From an uncultured Eubacteriales bacterium (GTDB lineage Bacteria > Bacillota > Clostridia > Christensenellales > CAG-314), in NCBI GenBank assembly GCA_900546875.1, contig URET01000043.1, forward strand, positions 1 to 9,921: 9,921 bases of DNA. Direction: 5' to 3'. The notes under the pieces are model-generated. The model saw only the letters and a program-made list of their open reading frames with translations, was not told the DNA's origin and did not search any database. Every line of letters begins with the position of its first letter. Positions within the stretch are counted from its first letter, which is position 1. Made by a program: the position numbers and the translations under genes. Shown here piece after piece: positions 1-7,313 of the stretch.

Positions 1-84
1 ATCGGCGGCATACCCGGGAAAGAAGAAACACTCAGACGTATTGATTTCAGCATAAATCTTACAGAAAAAAATACGTCGCTCTGA
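1..84 (+). CDS. Possible 3' end of an unidentified plus-strand gene
   Basis: Read in the frame starting at base 1, the sequence stays open for 27 codons and stops at TGA 82-84. It begins IGGIPGKEETLRRIDFSI and ends NLTEKNTSL. I do not recognise the family. Support for coding is indirect. The neighbouring duplicate at 104-187 keeps the same 18 residues, diverges only in the last nine, and also ends in Ser-Leu-stop. A hairpin with a strong plus-strand T-tract lies downstream at 266-297, as expected after a plus-strand gene. The start, if any, lies left of the window. The stretch may instead be a non-coding intergenic repeat that happens to be open. Confidence 0.3.
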   Translation: MGGIPGKEETLRRIDFSINLTEKNTSL

Positions 85-103
85 TTCCGTCGGTGTCTTT
101 CCG

Positions 104-187
104 ATCGGCGGCATACCCGGGAAAGAAGAAACACTCAGACGTATTGATTTCAGCATAAGACTTTTAGAAAAAGAAGTATCACTCTGA
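104..187 (+). pseudogene. Duplicated C-terminal coding fragment
   Basis: This is the second copy of the unit. It encodes the same 18 residues as copy one and then RLLEKEVSL before TGA at 185-187. In this frame the sequence is open only back to base 56 (TAA at 53-55), with no ATG start and no convincing ribosome binding site, so it is unlikely to be translated independently. It looks like the leftover of a tandem duplication, or of an internal deletion or duplication, at the end of the gene to the left. Either copy could be the original terminus. The function is unknown. Confidence 0.3.
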
Positions 188-265
188 TCCGGAGCGTTTT
201 TCCGTTCAGCTGCCAACGCATTATTTAAAACCGTATAAAGTGAAATCCACTTAAAATCAAAATAG

Positions 266-297
266 AAGACGCGGAATAAACTCCCCGCGTCTTTTTT
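266..297. terminator. Bidirectional intrinsic terminator after the lysine operon
   Basis: A perfect 9-bp stem AAGACGCGG (266-274) pairs with CCGCGTCTT (285-293) around a 10-nt loop. On the plus strand it runs straight into six T residues (292-297). On the minus strand it starts 15 nt beyond the atoA stop codon and is followed by a T-rich stretch (CTATTTTGATTTT). It therefore probably ends the lysine operon, and also ends any plus-strand transcript coming from the left. Confidence 0.85.
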
Positions 298-307
298 ATT
301 CTTTATC

Positions 308-952
308 TCAGAAGGTCTTGAGTTCTTTTTCAACGATCAGCGGAGCCTGAGTGAGAGCTATAACCTCCTCTACGGCAGTTCCTTCGCTTATTTCCGTAAG
401 GTGCAGCCCGTCATTCCTTACCTCTATAACAGCCAGCTCAGTGATGATCTTATTCACTTTTCCTTTTGCGGTCAAGGGAAGAGTACATTTTTCGAGTATT
501 TTCGGAGCGCCTTTGGCTGTATGCGTGGTAACGACTATAACCTCTTTGGCTCCTGCCACAAGATCCATCGCCCCGCCCATACCGGGGACCATCTTTCCGG
601 GAATGATATGGCTTGCAAGATTACCTTCCATATCCACCTGAAGTGCACCAAGAACAGTTTTATCCACGTGCCCGCCCCTTATTATTCCGAAGCTCAGTGC
701 ACTGTCGAAAAAGCTTGCGCCCTTTTCCACCATTACATATTGCCCGCCGGCGTTAATGATATTTTTATCTTCTTTTCCCTGTGGAGCAATACCGCCCATT
801 CCGAGTATCCCGTTTTCCGACTGCAATACTATATCATAATCTTCGTTGACATATCCTGCTGCAAGGGTCGGCAGTCCTATTCCCAGATTAACGACATCGC
901 CGTCGTTTATTTCCGCAGCCGCACGGCGTGCGATTCTTTCTTTCACGTCCAT
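308..952 (-). CDS. atoA: Acetate/butyrate-acetoacetate CoA-transferase, beta subunit
   Basis: This is the 214-residue beta subunit of a family I (SCOT-like) CoA-transferase. With AtoD it moves CoA between acyl-CoA and acetoacetate. In lysine fermentation this activates acetoacetate with butyryl-CoA and releases butyrate. The sequence shows GIGLPT (24-29) and LQSENG (43-48), which matches the family's second signature; Glu46 is the expected catalytic residue that carries CoA as a thioester. Full length for the family. The start at 952 is preceded by AAGGAG with 7-nt spacing, and the gene begins 4 bp after the atoD stop, so the two subunits are translationally coupled. It is the last gene of the operon, followed by the 266-297 terminator. 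Clostridial literature also names this pair ctfB/ctfA. Exact acyl preference cannot be read from sequence. Confidence 0.95.
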   Translation of the reverse strand: MDVKERIARRAAAEINDGDVVNLGIGLPTLAAGYVNEDYDIVLQSENGILGMGGIAPQGKEDKNIINAGGQYVMVEKGASFFDSALSFGIIRGGHVDKTVLGALQVDMEGNLASHIIPGKMVPGMGGAMDLVAGAKEVIVVTTHTAKGAPKILEKCTLPLTAKGKVNKIITELAVIEVRNDGLHLTEISEGTAVEEVIALTQAPLIVEKELKTF

Positions 953-956
953 TTCC

Positions 957-1610
957 TTACTCCTTTACCGCAATGTAATCCACAAAAATACCGGGAGTAT
1001 CCACTGTGTCGGGATCGATCTCGCCCGTTTCCACAAGCTTCTCGGCATAAACTATAACGGTATCCGCTGCCGTCGCCATAAGAGGCTGAAAATTCTTTGT
1101 CGTCCCCTTGAAGAAAAGATTGCCGCTCTTGTCTGCAAGACTTGCACCGAGTATGGCAAAATCCGCTTTCAGAGGCTTTTCAAGCAAATAGCTTTTTCCG
1201 TCCGACACAATAACCTCTTTTCCTTTTTCCGCTTCCGTTCCCAACCCTGTAGGCGTAAGCACTCCTCCGAGTCCGTATCCCGCGCACCTGATCCTTTCAG
1301 CAAGCGTACCTTGCGGAATAAGTTCCACCTCCGTTTCTCCGGAGTTCATCTGAGCACCGGTTTCGGGATTGGTCCCTATATGCGAAGCTATCACCTTCCT
1401 GACCCTTTTCGCGGCAACAAGTCTGCCCACTCCCGTAGTCGGGGTGGCCGTATCGTTGCAAATGACTGTTATATCCTTCACGCCTTTTTCAAGCAAGGCG
1501 TCTATAAGCACTTCCGGGGTGCCGCACCCGAGAAATCCGCCGAACATTATCACGGCGCCGTCTTTTATACCGCTTACTGCCTGCTCTGCGGTAACTGTTT
1601 TATTTTTCAT
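957..1610 (-). CDS. atoD: Acetate/butyrate-acetoacetate CoA-transferase, alpha subunit
   Basis: This is the 217-residue alpha subunit of the same family I CoA-transferase. Residues 17-32 (DGAVIMFGGFLGCGTP) fit the family's first signature, the glycine-rich CoA-binding segment. The start is placed at the ATG at 1610-1608 (protein MKNKTVTAEQ), because GGAGG lies 5 nt upstream and the homologous N-terminus begins here. A longer in-frame ORF from 1637 would add nine residues without a matching ribosome binding site. The start lies inside kamE, giving an 11-bp overlap (1600-1610), so translation is probably coupled to the lysine 5,6-aminomutase. Its place directly after kamE, with atoA following, fits a role in recycling the acetoacetate made by Kce. 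The same enzyme could serve other acetoacetate-butyrate exchange in the cell. Confidence 0.95.
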   Translation of the reverse strand: MKNKTVTAEQAVSGIKDGAVIMFGGFLGCGTPEVLIDALLEKGVKDITVICNDTATPTTGVGRLVAAKRVRKVIASHIGTNPETGAQMNSGETEVELIPQGTLAERIRCAGYGLGGVLTPTGLGTEAEKGKEVIVSDGKSYLLEKPLKADFAILGASLADKSGNLFFKGTTKNFQPLMATAADTVIVYAEKLVETGEIDPDTVDTPGIFVDYIAVKE

Positions 1611-2463
1611 GCTGTCCTCCGTTCTGAATCTGCGCACTGAACACGGTATCCGCCACGTTCCCTGCCCGGATCTGTTTTCTTTTCATCCGCGCGGCAAGCT
1701 CATTTACGACAAAAGTTGCCACGTCGTCGGCATAAGTACCCGCCCCGAACCCGGCGTCATACCCGAGTTCCTTTGCAAGTTCATGTGTAATGCGGGCGCC
1801 CCCGCAAGCCACTACAAATTTATCGCGAAGCCCTTCGGCCTCGAGTATTTCTATGAGATTCGTAAGATTCTGTATGTGTATATCTTTCTGCGTAACTGTC
1901 TGCGACACAAGCAATACGTCTGCATTTGCCGCTACGGCAGCCTTTACGAATTCTTCGTTGGGTATCTGACTGCCCATGTTTATTGCCTCTATCATTTCGT
2001 AGCGTTCAAGCCCGTAGTGACCGGCAAAACCTTTTCTGTTCATGATAGCGTCGATACCGACAGTGTGAGCGTCGCTTCCGGTGGAAGCGCCTATCACCAC
2101 GATCTTTCTTCCTATATTTTCACGTATGAAAGCGTCAGTCTGCTCCATGGTCATGGTTTCCTGCTCAACCGCCGCCACCTTGATGGAAGTATAGTCCACA
2201 CCGTGAACGCACGTTCCGTACACCACATAAAACGTAAATTCCTTGTCCAGAGCCTTTCTGTAAGCCACATTCGGTTCGGAAATGCCCATTTTCTCGGCAA
2301 GACGCCCCGCACATGCGGCTCCTTTATCATCGTTAGGCACGGGAAGCGTGAAACTCAGCTGCACCTTTCCGTCATTCATGGTATCGCCGTAAGCGCGTAT
2401 ATTGGTGAGGTCTTTTTTTGTGTCGAAGTCTGTTTTATGAGTATTATACAATCCGCTGCTCAT
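1600..2463 (-). CDS. kamE: Lysine 5,6-aminomutase, beta (B12-binding) subunit
   Basis: This is the 287-residue small subunit of the adenosylcobalamin- and PLP-dependent aminomutase, which converts beta-lysine to 3,5-diaminohexanoate (and D-lysine to 2,5-diaminohexanoate). The cobalamin motif DxHxxG is seen as DAHTVG at 131-136, so His133 is the lower cobalt ligand. Lys144 in NRKG is the expected PLP Schiff-base lysine. Both positions match the numbering I recall for the Acetoanaerobium (Clostridium) sticklandii enzyme. The Rossmann-like B12 domain covers about 118-262 (IVVIGAST near 121, VVACGGARIT near 217). The start ATG at 2463 overlaps the kamD stop by 4 bp (ATGA), a typical arrangement for stoichiometric subunits. 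The 3' end overlaps atoD by 11 bp. No defect is visible. Confidence 0.97.
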   Translation of the reverse strand: MSSGLYNTHKTDFDTKKDLTNIRAYGDTMNDGKVQLSFTLPVPNDDKGAACAGRLAEKMGISEPNVAYRKALDKEFTFYVVYGTCVHGVDYTSIKVAAVEQETMTMEQTDAFIRENIGRKIVVIGASTGSDAHTVGIDAIMNRKGFAGHYGLERYEMIEAINMGSQIPNEEFVKAAVAANADVLLVSQTVTQKDIHIQNLTNLIEILEAEGLRDKFVVACGGARITHELAKELGYDAGFGAGTYADDVATFVVNELAARMKRKQIRAGNVADTVFSAQIQNGGQHEK

Positions 2464-4028
2464 ATTCTCTCCTCCTTACCCAACATCGCCTCTATAAACG
2501 GATTTCTGTATATTTCGGATTTCATCACCACTCCTTCGAGTCCTTTTCCTCCGTTTTCACTTCGTTTTATATCGGCGAAAATGCCTCTTTCGAGAGTTCC
2601 GAAAAGTCCGTACTTATGGATTTTTTCAAGCAGTTCGCAAGCCGCGTTGAGTACGCTTGACGCTCTTTCCTTGATAATGCCGCCTTCCCTGAATTCTATC
2701 TCGTTGCCCAGATCCGCCATGGTCGTGAAGATATACTGCGCATTCTCTATTGCAAGCGCTCTGTCCGACATGAAAGGTGTATGGATGGCTTCGGTCAGCA
2801 TACCCAGAAGATGGAGTCTTTGTCCCGTGAGGATAGTGACCATATTGAAAAGCGCGTCCTGAACGTTCCCGCGGAAGATATTGCCCGTCATAAACTTAGT
2901 CGGGGGCATATATTTGAGCGGAGCGCGAGGGAATATTTCCCTTGCTGCCTGTGCCTGTGCAAGCTCAAAAAGAAAACCGTTTTTCACGTCGGGAGAGATC
3001 TCGAAAGCGTGGCCGAGTCCCATCTGTTCTTCTTTGAGCCCCGCCAGCAGCGCAAACTGTTCGTTGAGCATCTGTGAAGCAAGCACGGTATGAGCTTCCT
3101 CCACTGCGTCGGCAGTCGTAAGGTAGTTATCCTCTCCCGTATTAATGATGACGCCCGCATATCCGTTGATAACTCTCGAGAAAAACTGATCCACGATAGT
3201 GCGTTTCATGTTTATATCTCTGAAAAGGATCCCGTAAAGAGCGTCGTTGAGCATGACGTCGAGTCTTTCAAGGGCGCCCATTGCCGCTATTTCCGGCATG
3301 CAAAGCCCCGAACAGTAGTTGCAGAGTCTGATATACCTGCCCAGCTCCTCTCCCGCCTTATCGAGAGCTTCACGCATAATACGGAAATTTTCCTGAGTGG
3401 CATAGGTCCCGCCGAAGCCTTCGGTGGTCGCTCCGTAAGGCACGTAGTCGAGAAGGCTCTGCCCCGTGGTCCTGATGACGGCAATTATATCTGCGCCCTG
3501 TTTTGCAGCGGCGGTTGCCTGCACGACGTCCTCATAGATATTTCCCGTCGCAACAATACAGTACAGATAAGGTGTTTCCTTGTCTCCGAAGCGACGAAGA
3601 TACTCTTCTCTCTTTTTCTTGCCCGAATTTATCCTTTCCACGGCGGCGCCGACATACGGCTTCAAAGCCGCAAAGGCTTTTTCCGGCGGAAGCTCCGGCA
3701 ACCCGGTTATATCCGCTTCTTTCATGCTCAGCCTGACGGCGAATTCGGCGGGAGAAATACCGTAAGCCGCTACCGCTCTCCCCATATAATAAGCCGCGCC
3801 GTCGGACAAAAGCTCTTTTTTTCTGAGCTCGTCAACGAATACGTTGCTCAGCGGGACTCCGAGTTCATCCACTCCGTCTACACCGAGAAGCCTTAAAACG
3901 GCACGTTCTGTTGCCACGGTGGTATGAGCGTCTATATACTTCTGTGTGTCAAGAGCCACGAGTCTGGCGTATCCGCGCGCTTTTTCGATGATATTTTTAT
4001 CCAGTCCAAGCTTTCCTTTATTTTCCAT
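2460..4028 (-). CDS. kamD: Lysine 5,6-aminomutase, alpha subunit
   Basis: This is the 522-residue large subunit of lysine 5,6-aminomutase, full length for the family (about 515-525). It forms the TIM-barrel that binds substrate and the PLP phosphate, while KamE brings cobalamin and the PLP lysine. Conserved segments seen include RTTGQSLLDYVPYG (186-199), TEGFGGTYATQENF (202-215), LCNYCSGLCMPE (235-246) and TKFMTGNIFRGNVQD (377-391). The start at 4028 has AAGGAAG 4 nt upstream. The gene is separated from kamA by 105 bp containing a strong hairpin, the widest gap inside the operon, and overlaps kamE by 4 bp. No MutS/MutL-like reactivation gene, often found between kamA and kamD in other lysine fermenters, is present in that gap. 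Confidence 0.96.
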   Translation of the reverse strand: MENKGKLGLDKNIIEKARGYARLVALDTQKYIDAHTTVATERAVLRLLGVDGVDELGVPLSNVFVDELRKKELLSDGAAYYMGRAVAAYGISPAEFAVRLSMKEADITGLPELPPEKAFAALKPYVGAAVERINSGKKKREEYLRRFGDKETPYLYCIVATGNIYEDVVQATAAAKQGADIIAVIRTTGQSLLDYVPYGATTEGFGGTYATQENFRIMREALDKAGEELGRYIRLCNYCSGLCMPEIAAMGALERLDVMLNDALYGILFRDINMKRTIVDQFFSRVINGYAGVIINTGEDNYLTTADAVEEAHTVLASQMLNEQFALLAGLKEEQMGLGHAFEISPDVKNGFLFELAQAQAAREIFPRAPLKYMPPTKFMTGNIFRGNVQDALFNMVTILTGQRLHLLGMLTEAIHTPFMSDRALAIENAQYIFTTMADLGNEIEFREGGIIKERASSVLNAACELLEKIHKYGLFGTLERGIFADIKRSENGGKGLEGVVMKSEIYRNPFIEAMLGKEERI

Positions 4029-4094
4029 ATTTCTTCCTTATAGCGAATAAAATATTTGTTCCGTTTCGAGCGGGTAAGCTACCTTTTGAAAGCA

Positions 4095-4127
4095 GGACCC
4101 GGCGCGCAACAAAAACCTGCCGGGTCC
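4095..4127 (-). promoter_or_regulatory. Intra-operon hairpin between kamA and kamD
   Basis: A perfect 9-bp GC-rich stem, GGACCCGGC (4095-4103) with GCCGGGTCC (4119-4127), encloses a 15-nt loop and lies 6 bp beyond the kamA stop codon. On the minus strand it is followed by TGCTTTC, not a clear T-tract, so it is more likely a 3'-end stabiliser, processing boundary or weak attenuator than a full terminator. A competing register (GCAGG 4092-4096 with CCTGC 4116-4120) also exists. It could set different transcript levels for the genes before and after it. Confidence 0.7.
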
Positions 4128-4133
4128 GTCCGA

Positions 4134-5369
4134 TCATTTATGCCTTTTAAAACGTGCGAGGTCTTTCGGTTCAATACTCAGGGCGTTTCCTTCTTCCAGT
4201 CCCGCTATACCCTCGAGTTTATCTTTGCGTTTGCCGGTGCACACATCGCAATGACATGTTTCGGTATAATTTTCCGGTTGCGTATAAGTGGTAATAACGC
4301 CCTCGTAATTACGAAGCACCACTTTTTTGGTAGTCTGACTGATGAGGTAGTCGGGCATCACGGGTATCTTACCGCCGCCGCCCGGCGCGTCCACGACAAA
4401 TGTCGGAACGCAGAATCCGCTTGTATGGCCTCTTAAACCTTCTATTATCTCTATGCCCTTGGCAACGGGCGTGCGGAAATGCTCAAGCCCCATGCTCAAA
4501 TCGCACTGATAAAGATAGTAAGGTCTTACTCTTATGGCGACAAGCTTATGGACAAGCTCTCTCATCACATACACGCAATCGTTTACCCCCGCAAGCAGCA
4601 CGCTCTGATTTCCCAGGGGAATACCGGCGTCTGCAAGCATGGCGCAGGCGCGGCTGCTCTCTTCCGTGATCTCATTCGGATGGTTGAAGTGTGTATTCAG
4701 CCATATGGGATGATACTTTCTCAGCATAGAGCAGAGTTCGGGCGTAATGCGCTGAGGCAGCACGACGGGAGTACGGGACCCTATCCTTATTATCTCCACA
4801 TGCTTGATAGCACGGATCCTGCTTATGATACTCTCGAGATTTTCGTCTGAAAGCACGAGTGGATCCCCGCCGGAAAGCAGCACGTCTCTGACTGCCTCAT
4901 GTTCTCTTATATACTCGATACATTTATCTATCTGATTCATGGGCAGGGCTTTGTCCTGCTGTCCCGCAAAACGGCGGCGAGTACAATGCCTGCAGTACAT
5001 GCTGCACTGATCAGTCACAAGCATGAGCACACGGTCGGGATACCTGTGCGTGAGCCCTTTCACGGGCGAATCGGTATCTTCGTGGAGCGGGTCCGTAAGG
5101 TCCGCGGGACAGGTATGCAGTTCAAGCGCGGTAGGGACCGCCTGCCTTCTGACGGGATCATACGGATCTTCGAGGTTTATGAGAGAGAGGTAATAGGGAG
5201 TTATCCGCATACGGAGCACTTTCAGACAGTTTATTACTCCTTCCTCTTCTTCGGGAGTGAGGTCGATATACCTTTTCAGTTCGTCTACCGTTGCTATCCT
5301 GTTCTGCATCTGCCAATGCCAGTCGTTCCAGTCTTTCGCGGGGACCGACGAAAATAAATTATTTTTCAT
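4134..5369 (-). CDS. kamA: L-lysine 2,3-aminomutase (radical SAM, PLP)
   Basis: This 411-residue enzyme converts L-lysine to L-beta-lysine, the first step of the pathway. The radical-SAM cluster motif CxxxCxxC is CSMYCRHC with Cys122, Cys126 and Cys129. PLP binds Lys334 in PGGGGK (329-334). Asp290 and Asp327 correspond to the residues that hold the substrate side-chain amino group in the Clostridium subterminale enzyme. Cys265 with Cys372, Cys374 and Cys377 correspond to its zinc site. All sit at a constant offset of three from the positions I recall for that enzyme, so this looks like a genuine lysine 2,3-aminomutase, not a short EpmB-type or a glutamate mutase. The start at 5369 follows an AGGAGG at 4-nt spacing that overlaps the kdd TAG stop, implying translational coupling. 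No accessory gene separates it from kdd (8 bp). Confidence 0.97.
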   Translation of the reverse strand: MKNNLFSSVPAKDWNDWHWQMQNRIATVDELKRYIDLTPEEEEGVINCLKVLRMRITPYYLSLINLEDPYDPVRRQAVPTALELHTCPADLTDPLHEDTDSPVKGLTHRYPDRVLMLVTDQCSMYCRHCTRRRFAGQQDKALPMNQIDKCIEYIREHEAVRDVLLSGGDPLVLSDENLESIISRIRAIKHVEIIRIGSRTPVVLPQRITPELCSMLRKYHPIWLNTHFNHPNEITEESSRACAMLADAGIPLGNQSVLLAGVNDCVYVMRELVHKLVAIRVRPYYLYQCDLSMGLEHFRTPVAKGIEIIEGLRGHTSGFCVPTFVVDAPGGGGKIPVMPDYLISQTTKKVVLRNYEGVITTYTQPENYTETCHCDVCTGKRKDKLEGIAGLEEGNALSIEPKDLARFKRHK

Positions 5370-5377
5370 AAAACCTC

Positions 5378-6421
5378 CTACGCTTTGTAGGTTTCTTCGA
5401 AAAGCTCCCTGATTTTAGCGTTTTCTCTGAGTTCGTCAAGTGTTATGTCGGCGTGGTTACGCGTATAGCCGTTGCCTATTATCATATCCACGTCTTTTCC
5501 GATACCTTCAGCACCGAGAGCGGCTTTTGTAAAGCTGGTCGCCATAGAAAAGAAGTAAACCTTTCCTCCGTCTTTTACAGGAAGTATGCAAGCCATTTCG
5601 GTGTTCGGCGAGTTCACGCAGGAAATAGAGATATCGTATTCTTTGCCGTCGTTTGCCTTCAGGGCTTCCTCAAGCACGGCAACCGGTTCGGTAGCCGAAG
5701 CGACTATGACTTTATTGCAGACTCCGAGGTCCATGAGTTTCTTGACGTAGGCTTCCTTTCTCACAAGCGCTACGACGTTGCCGTTTTTGCCGGCACGTTT
5801 CATTGCTTCATAGCAGCACAGCACACCGCTTTTTCCCGCCGCACCGAGTACAAGTACGCTGTCGCCCTCTTTTACGAGCTTTCTCACCTGAGCGGGAGCT
5901 CCGGCTACATCGAGAGCAGCCAAAGCAAGCGCTTCCGGCATGTCATCGGGCAGTTTGGCATATATGCCGGACTCGAAAAGTACGGCCTTCGCCACAACGT
6001 CCACTCTGTCTATATCCTTGTGGACCGCGATTATCTTTTCTATCTTGAGCGGAGTCAGGGACAATGATACCAATGAAGCAATCTTGTCGCCCACCTTCAG
6101 ATCCCTGTCCTTGAGGTCCTCGCCTATATAGGCCACCCTTCCTATGAACATTCCGCCGCTTCCCGTCACGGGATTCTGCATTTTCCCTCTCTCCCCCACT
6201 ATCTCGAGGATTTTTGCGGCTATCTTTGCTTCGTCGCCGTTCTGCTCCTGTTCTATCTGAGTAAACGAAGCCGAATCGATATTAAGACTTATAACGTCGC
6301 AAATTATTTCGTTTGAATAGAGCTTGGTCATGTCGTTGTCTATCTTATAAGCTGCCTGAGTGAGTACGCCCTGAGGCTCAATAACTCTGTGTGTTCCGTA
6401 TTTGTTTCCTTTCAACTGCAT
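5378..6421 (-). CDS. kdd: L-erythro-3,5-diaminohexanoate dehydrogenase
   Basis: This 347-residue enzyme carries out the NAD-dependent oxidative deamination of 3,5-diaminohexanoate to 5-amino-3-oxohexanoate and ammonia. It resembles a medium-chain dehydrogenase. The N-terminal GroES-like part contains NPVTGSGGMFIG (83-94) and GDKIASL (111-117). The nucleotide-binding fold follows, with VLVLGAAGKSGV (189-200) as the glycine-rich loop. I recognise the family from these segments and from its place between kamA and kce. The start at 6421 has AAGGAG at 9-nt spacing. The 47-bp gap to kce holds no gene. The stop codon TAG (5378-5380) forms the beginning of the kamA ribosome binding site. The family was assigned from lysine-fermentation gene clusters and is nearly always found in them. 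Confidence 0.93.
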   Translation of the reverse strand: MQLKGNKYGTHRVIEPQGVLTQAAYKIDNDMTKLYSNEIICDVISLNIDSASFTQIEQEQNGDEAKIAAKILEIVGERGKMQNPVTGSGGMFIGRVAYIGEDLKDRDLKVGDKIASLVSLSLTPLKIEKIIAVHKDIDRVDVVAKAVLFESGIYAKLPDDMPEALALAALDVAGAPAQVRKLVKEGDSVLVLGAAGKSGVLCCYEAMKRAGKNGNVVALVRKEAYVKKLMDLGVCNKVIVASATEPVAVLEEALKANDGKEYDISISCVNSPNTEMACILPVKDGGKVYFFSMATSFTKAALGAEGIGKDVDMIIGNGYTRNHADITLDELRENAKIRELFEETYKA

Positions 6422-6468
6422 ACTATCTGTCTCCTTTATCTTTAATTTCTTTATTATTTCCGCATATT

Positions 6469-7290
6469 TTATTTTTTCAGTCCGAGAATAACTCTTGCCT
6501 CGTCGGGCGTTGCGATTTCTCTGCCGAGAAGACGGGCTATACTGACGATCCTTTCTACAAATTCACCGTTACTCGAAGCGGGTACGCCTTTACTCATATA
6601 AACGTTATCCTCAAATCCGACCCTTACGTGACCGCCCATCAACACAGACATTACATTCATGGTAAGCTGCACTCTGCCTACTCCGGATACGGTATATGTA
6701 GAATCAGAAGGAATGCTGTTCACCAAAAACATGAGATCGCGCGGAGTCCCGGAAATACCGCCGTTCACACCCATGACGAAATTGAAATGCATGGGCGACG
6801 GTATAACGCCTTTTTTATTAAGTCTTATTGCGGCGTCCACCATACCTTTGTCGAAGACTTCTATTTCCGGTTTTATCCCTTTGGCTTTCATTTTTTCCGC
6901 AAACTCGATAATAGTGTTTTCTGTATTGACGAAAATATCGTCGCCGCCGAAATTGCAGGTTCCGCAGTCAAGCGTAGCCATTTCCGGGAGAAGGGTTATG
7001 GGCTGAAGTCTTTCCTCGTTGCTCATTCCCACGGCGCCGCCCGTACTGGGCTGAATGATGACGTCGGGACATACAGCTCTTATAGCCTCGATACACTCTG
7101 CAAAACGCTTTGCGCTCTGAGTGGGAGTACCGTCGTCTTCCCTGACGTGGAGATGAATAACGGCAGCCCCGGCGTCTCTGGCAGACTTTGCTTCACGTGC
7201 TATCTCTTCAGCAGTATACGGCACGTTTTTATTATGCTCTTTTGTTACTTCCGCACCGCATATGGCGGCTGTAATTATAAGCTTTTCCAT
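6469..7290 (-). CDS. kce: 3-keto-5-aminohexanoate cleavage enzyme
   Basis: This 273-residue zinc-dependent enzyme of the BKACE (DUF849) family condenses 5-amino-3-oxohexanoate with acetyl-CoA to give acetoacetate and 3-aminobutyryl-CoA. Expected metal ligands are visible: Glu14 (ICGAE), His46 and His48 (HLHVR), and Glu227 (VGFEDN). Ser82 (QPSTGG), Arg223 and Asp228 match the active-site residues I recall from the Cloacimonas enzyme. The start is set at 7290 (protein MEKLIITAA), the family N-terminus; the longer reading frame upstream runs through the end of kal. AGGAGG (7308-7303) lies 12 nt upstream, longer than the usual 5-9 nt, and no closer in-frame start codon exists. This may lower its translation relative to its neighbours. 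It follows kal by 23 bp. Confidence 0.95.
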   Translation of the reverse strand: MEKLIITAAICGAEVTKEHNKNVPYTAEEIAREAKSARDAGAAVIHLHVREDDGTPTQSAKRFAECIEAIRAVCPDVIIQPSTGGAVGMSNEERLQPITLLPEMATLDCGTCNFGGDDIFVNTENTIIEFAEKMKAKGIKPEIEVFDKGMVDAAIRLNKKGVIPSPMHFNFVMGVNGGISGTPRDLMFLVNSIPSDSTYTVSGVGRVQLTMNVMSVLMGGHVRVGFEDNVYMSKGVPASSNGEFVERIVSIARLLGREIATPDEARVILGLKK

Positions 7291-7313
7291 AGTTGACTTA
7301 TGCCTCCTCTGAA

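Larger units (their letters stand above)
1..204. repeat. Tandem duplication, unit about 103 bp
   Basis: Bases 1-55 and 104-158 are identical over 55 bp. The following stretches (56-103 and 159-204) are related at roughly two thirds identity, and both end in TTTCCG or TTTTTCCG. So there are two complete units, and more copies could lie left of the window. The sharp change from perfect identity to clear divergence inside one unit is odd: it suggests either gene conversion or selection on the first 55 bp. The period is not a multiple of three, so a reading frame does not pass from copy to copy. The diverged halves resemble each other, which rules out CRISPR spacers. Confidence 0.85.

Noticed and set aside
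1..158. A repeat-spacer-repeat look (55-bp repeats separated by 48 bp), as in a CRISPR array
   Set aside because: The repeat is longer than CRISPR repeats, only two copies are present, and the 'spacer' resembles the sequence after the second repeat. A tandem duplication explains it better.
1369..2862. 497-residue plus-strand ORF opposite atoD, kamE and kamD
   Set aside because: It lies antisense to three well-identified genes and has no protein-family features. It is open only because of the codon use of the opposite strand.
4029..4094. Internal promoter for kamD on the minus strand
   Set aside because: TATTTT could be a -10 box, but no credible -35 box lies at 16-18 nt spacing.
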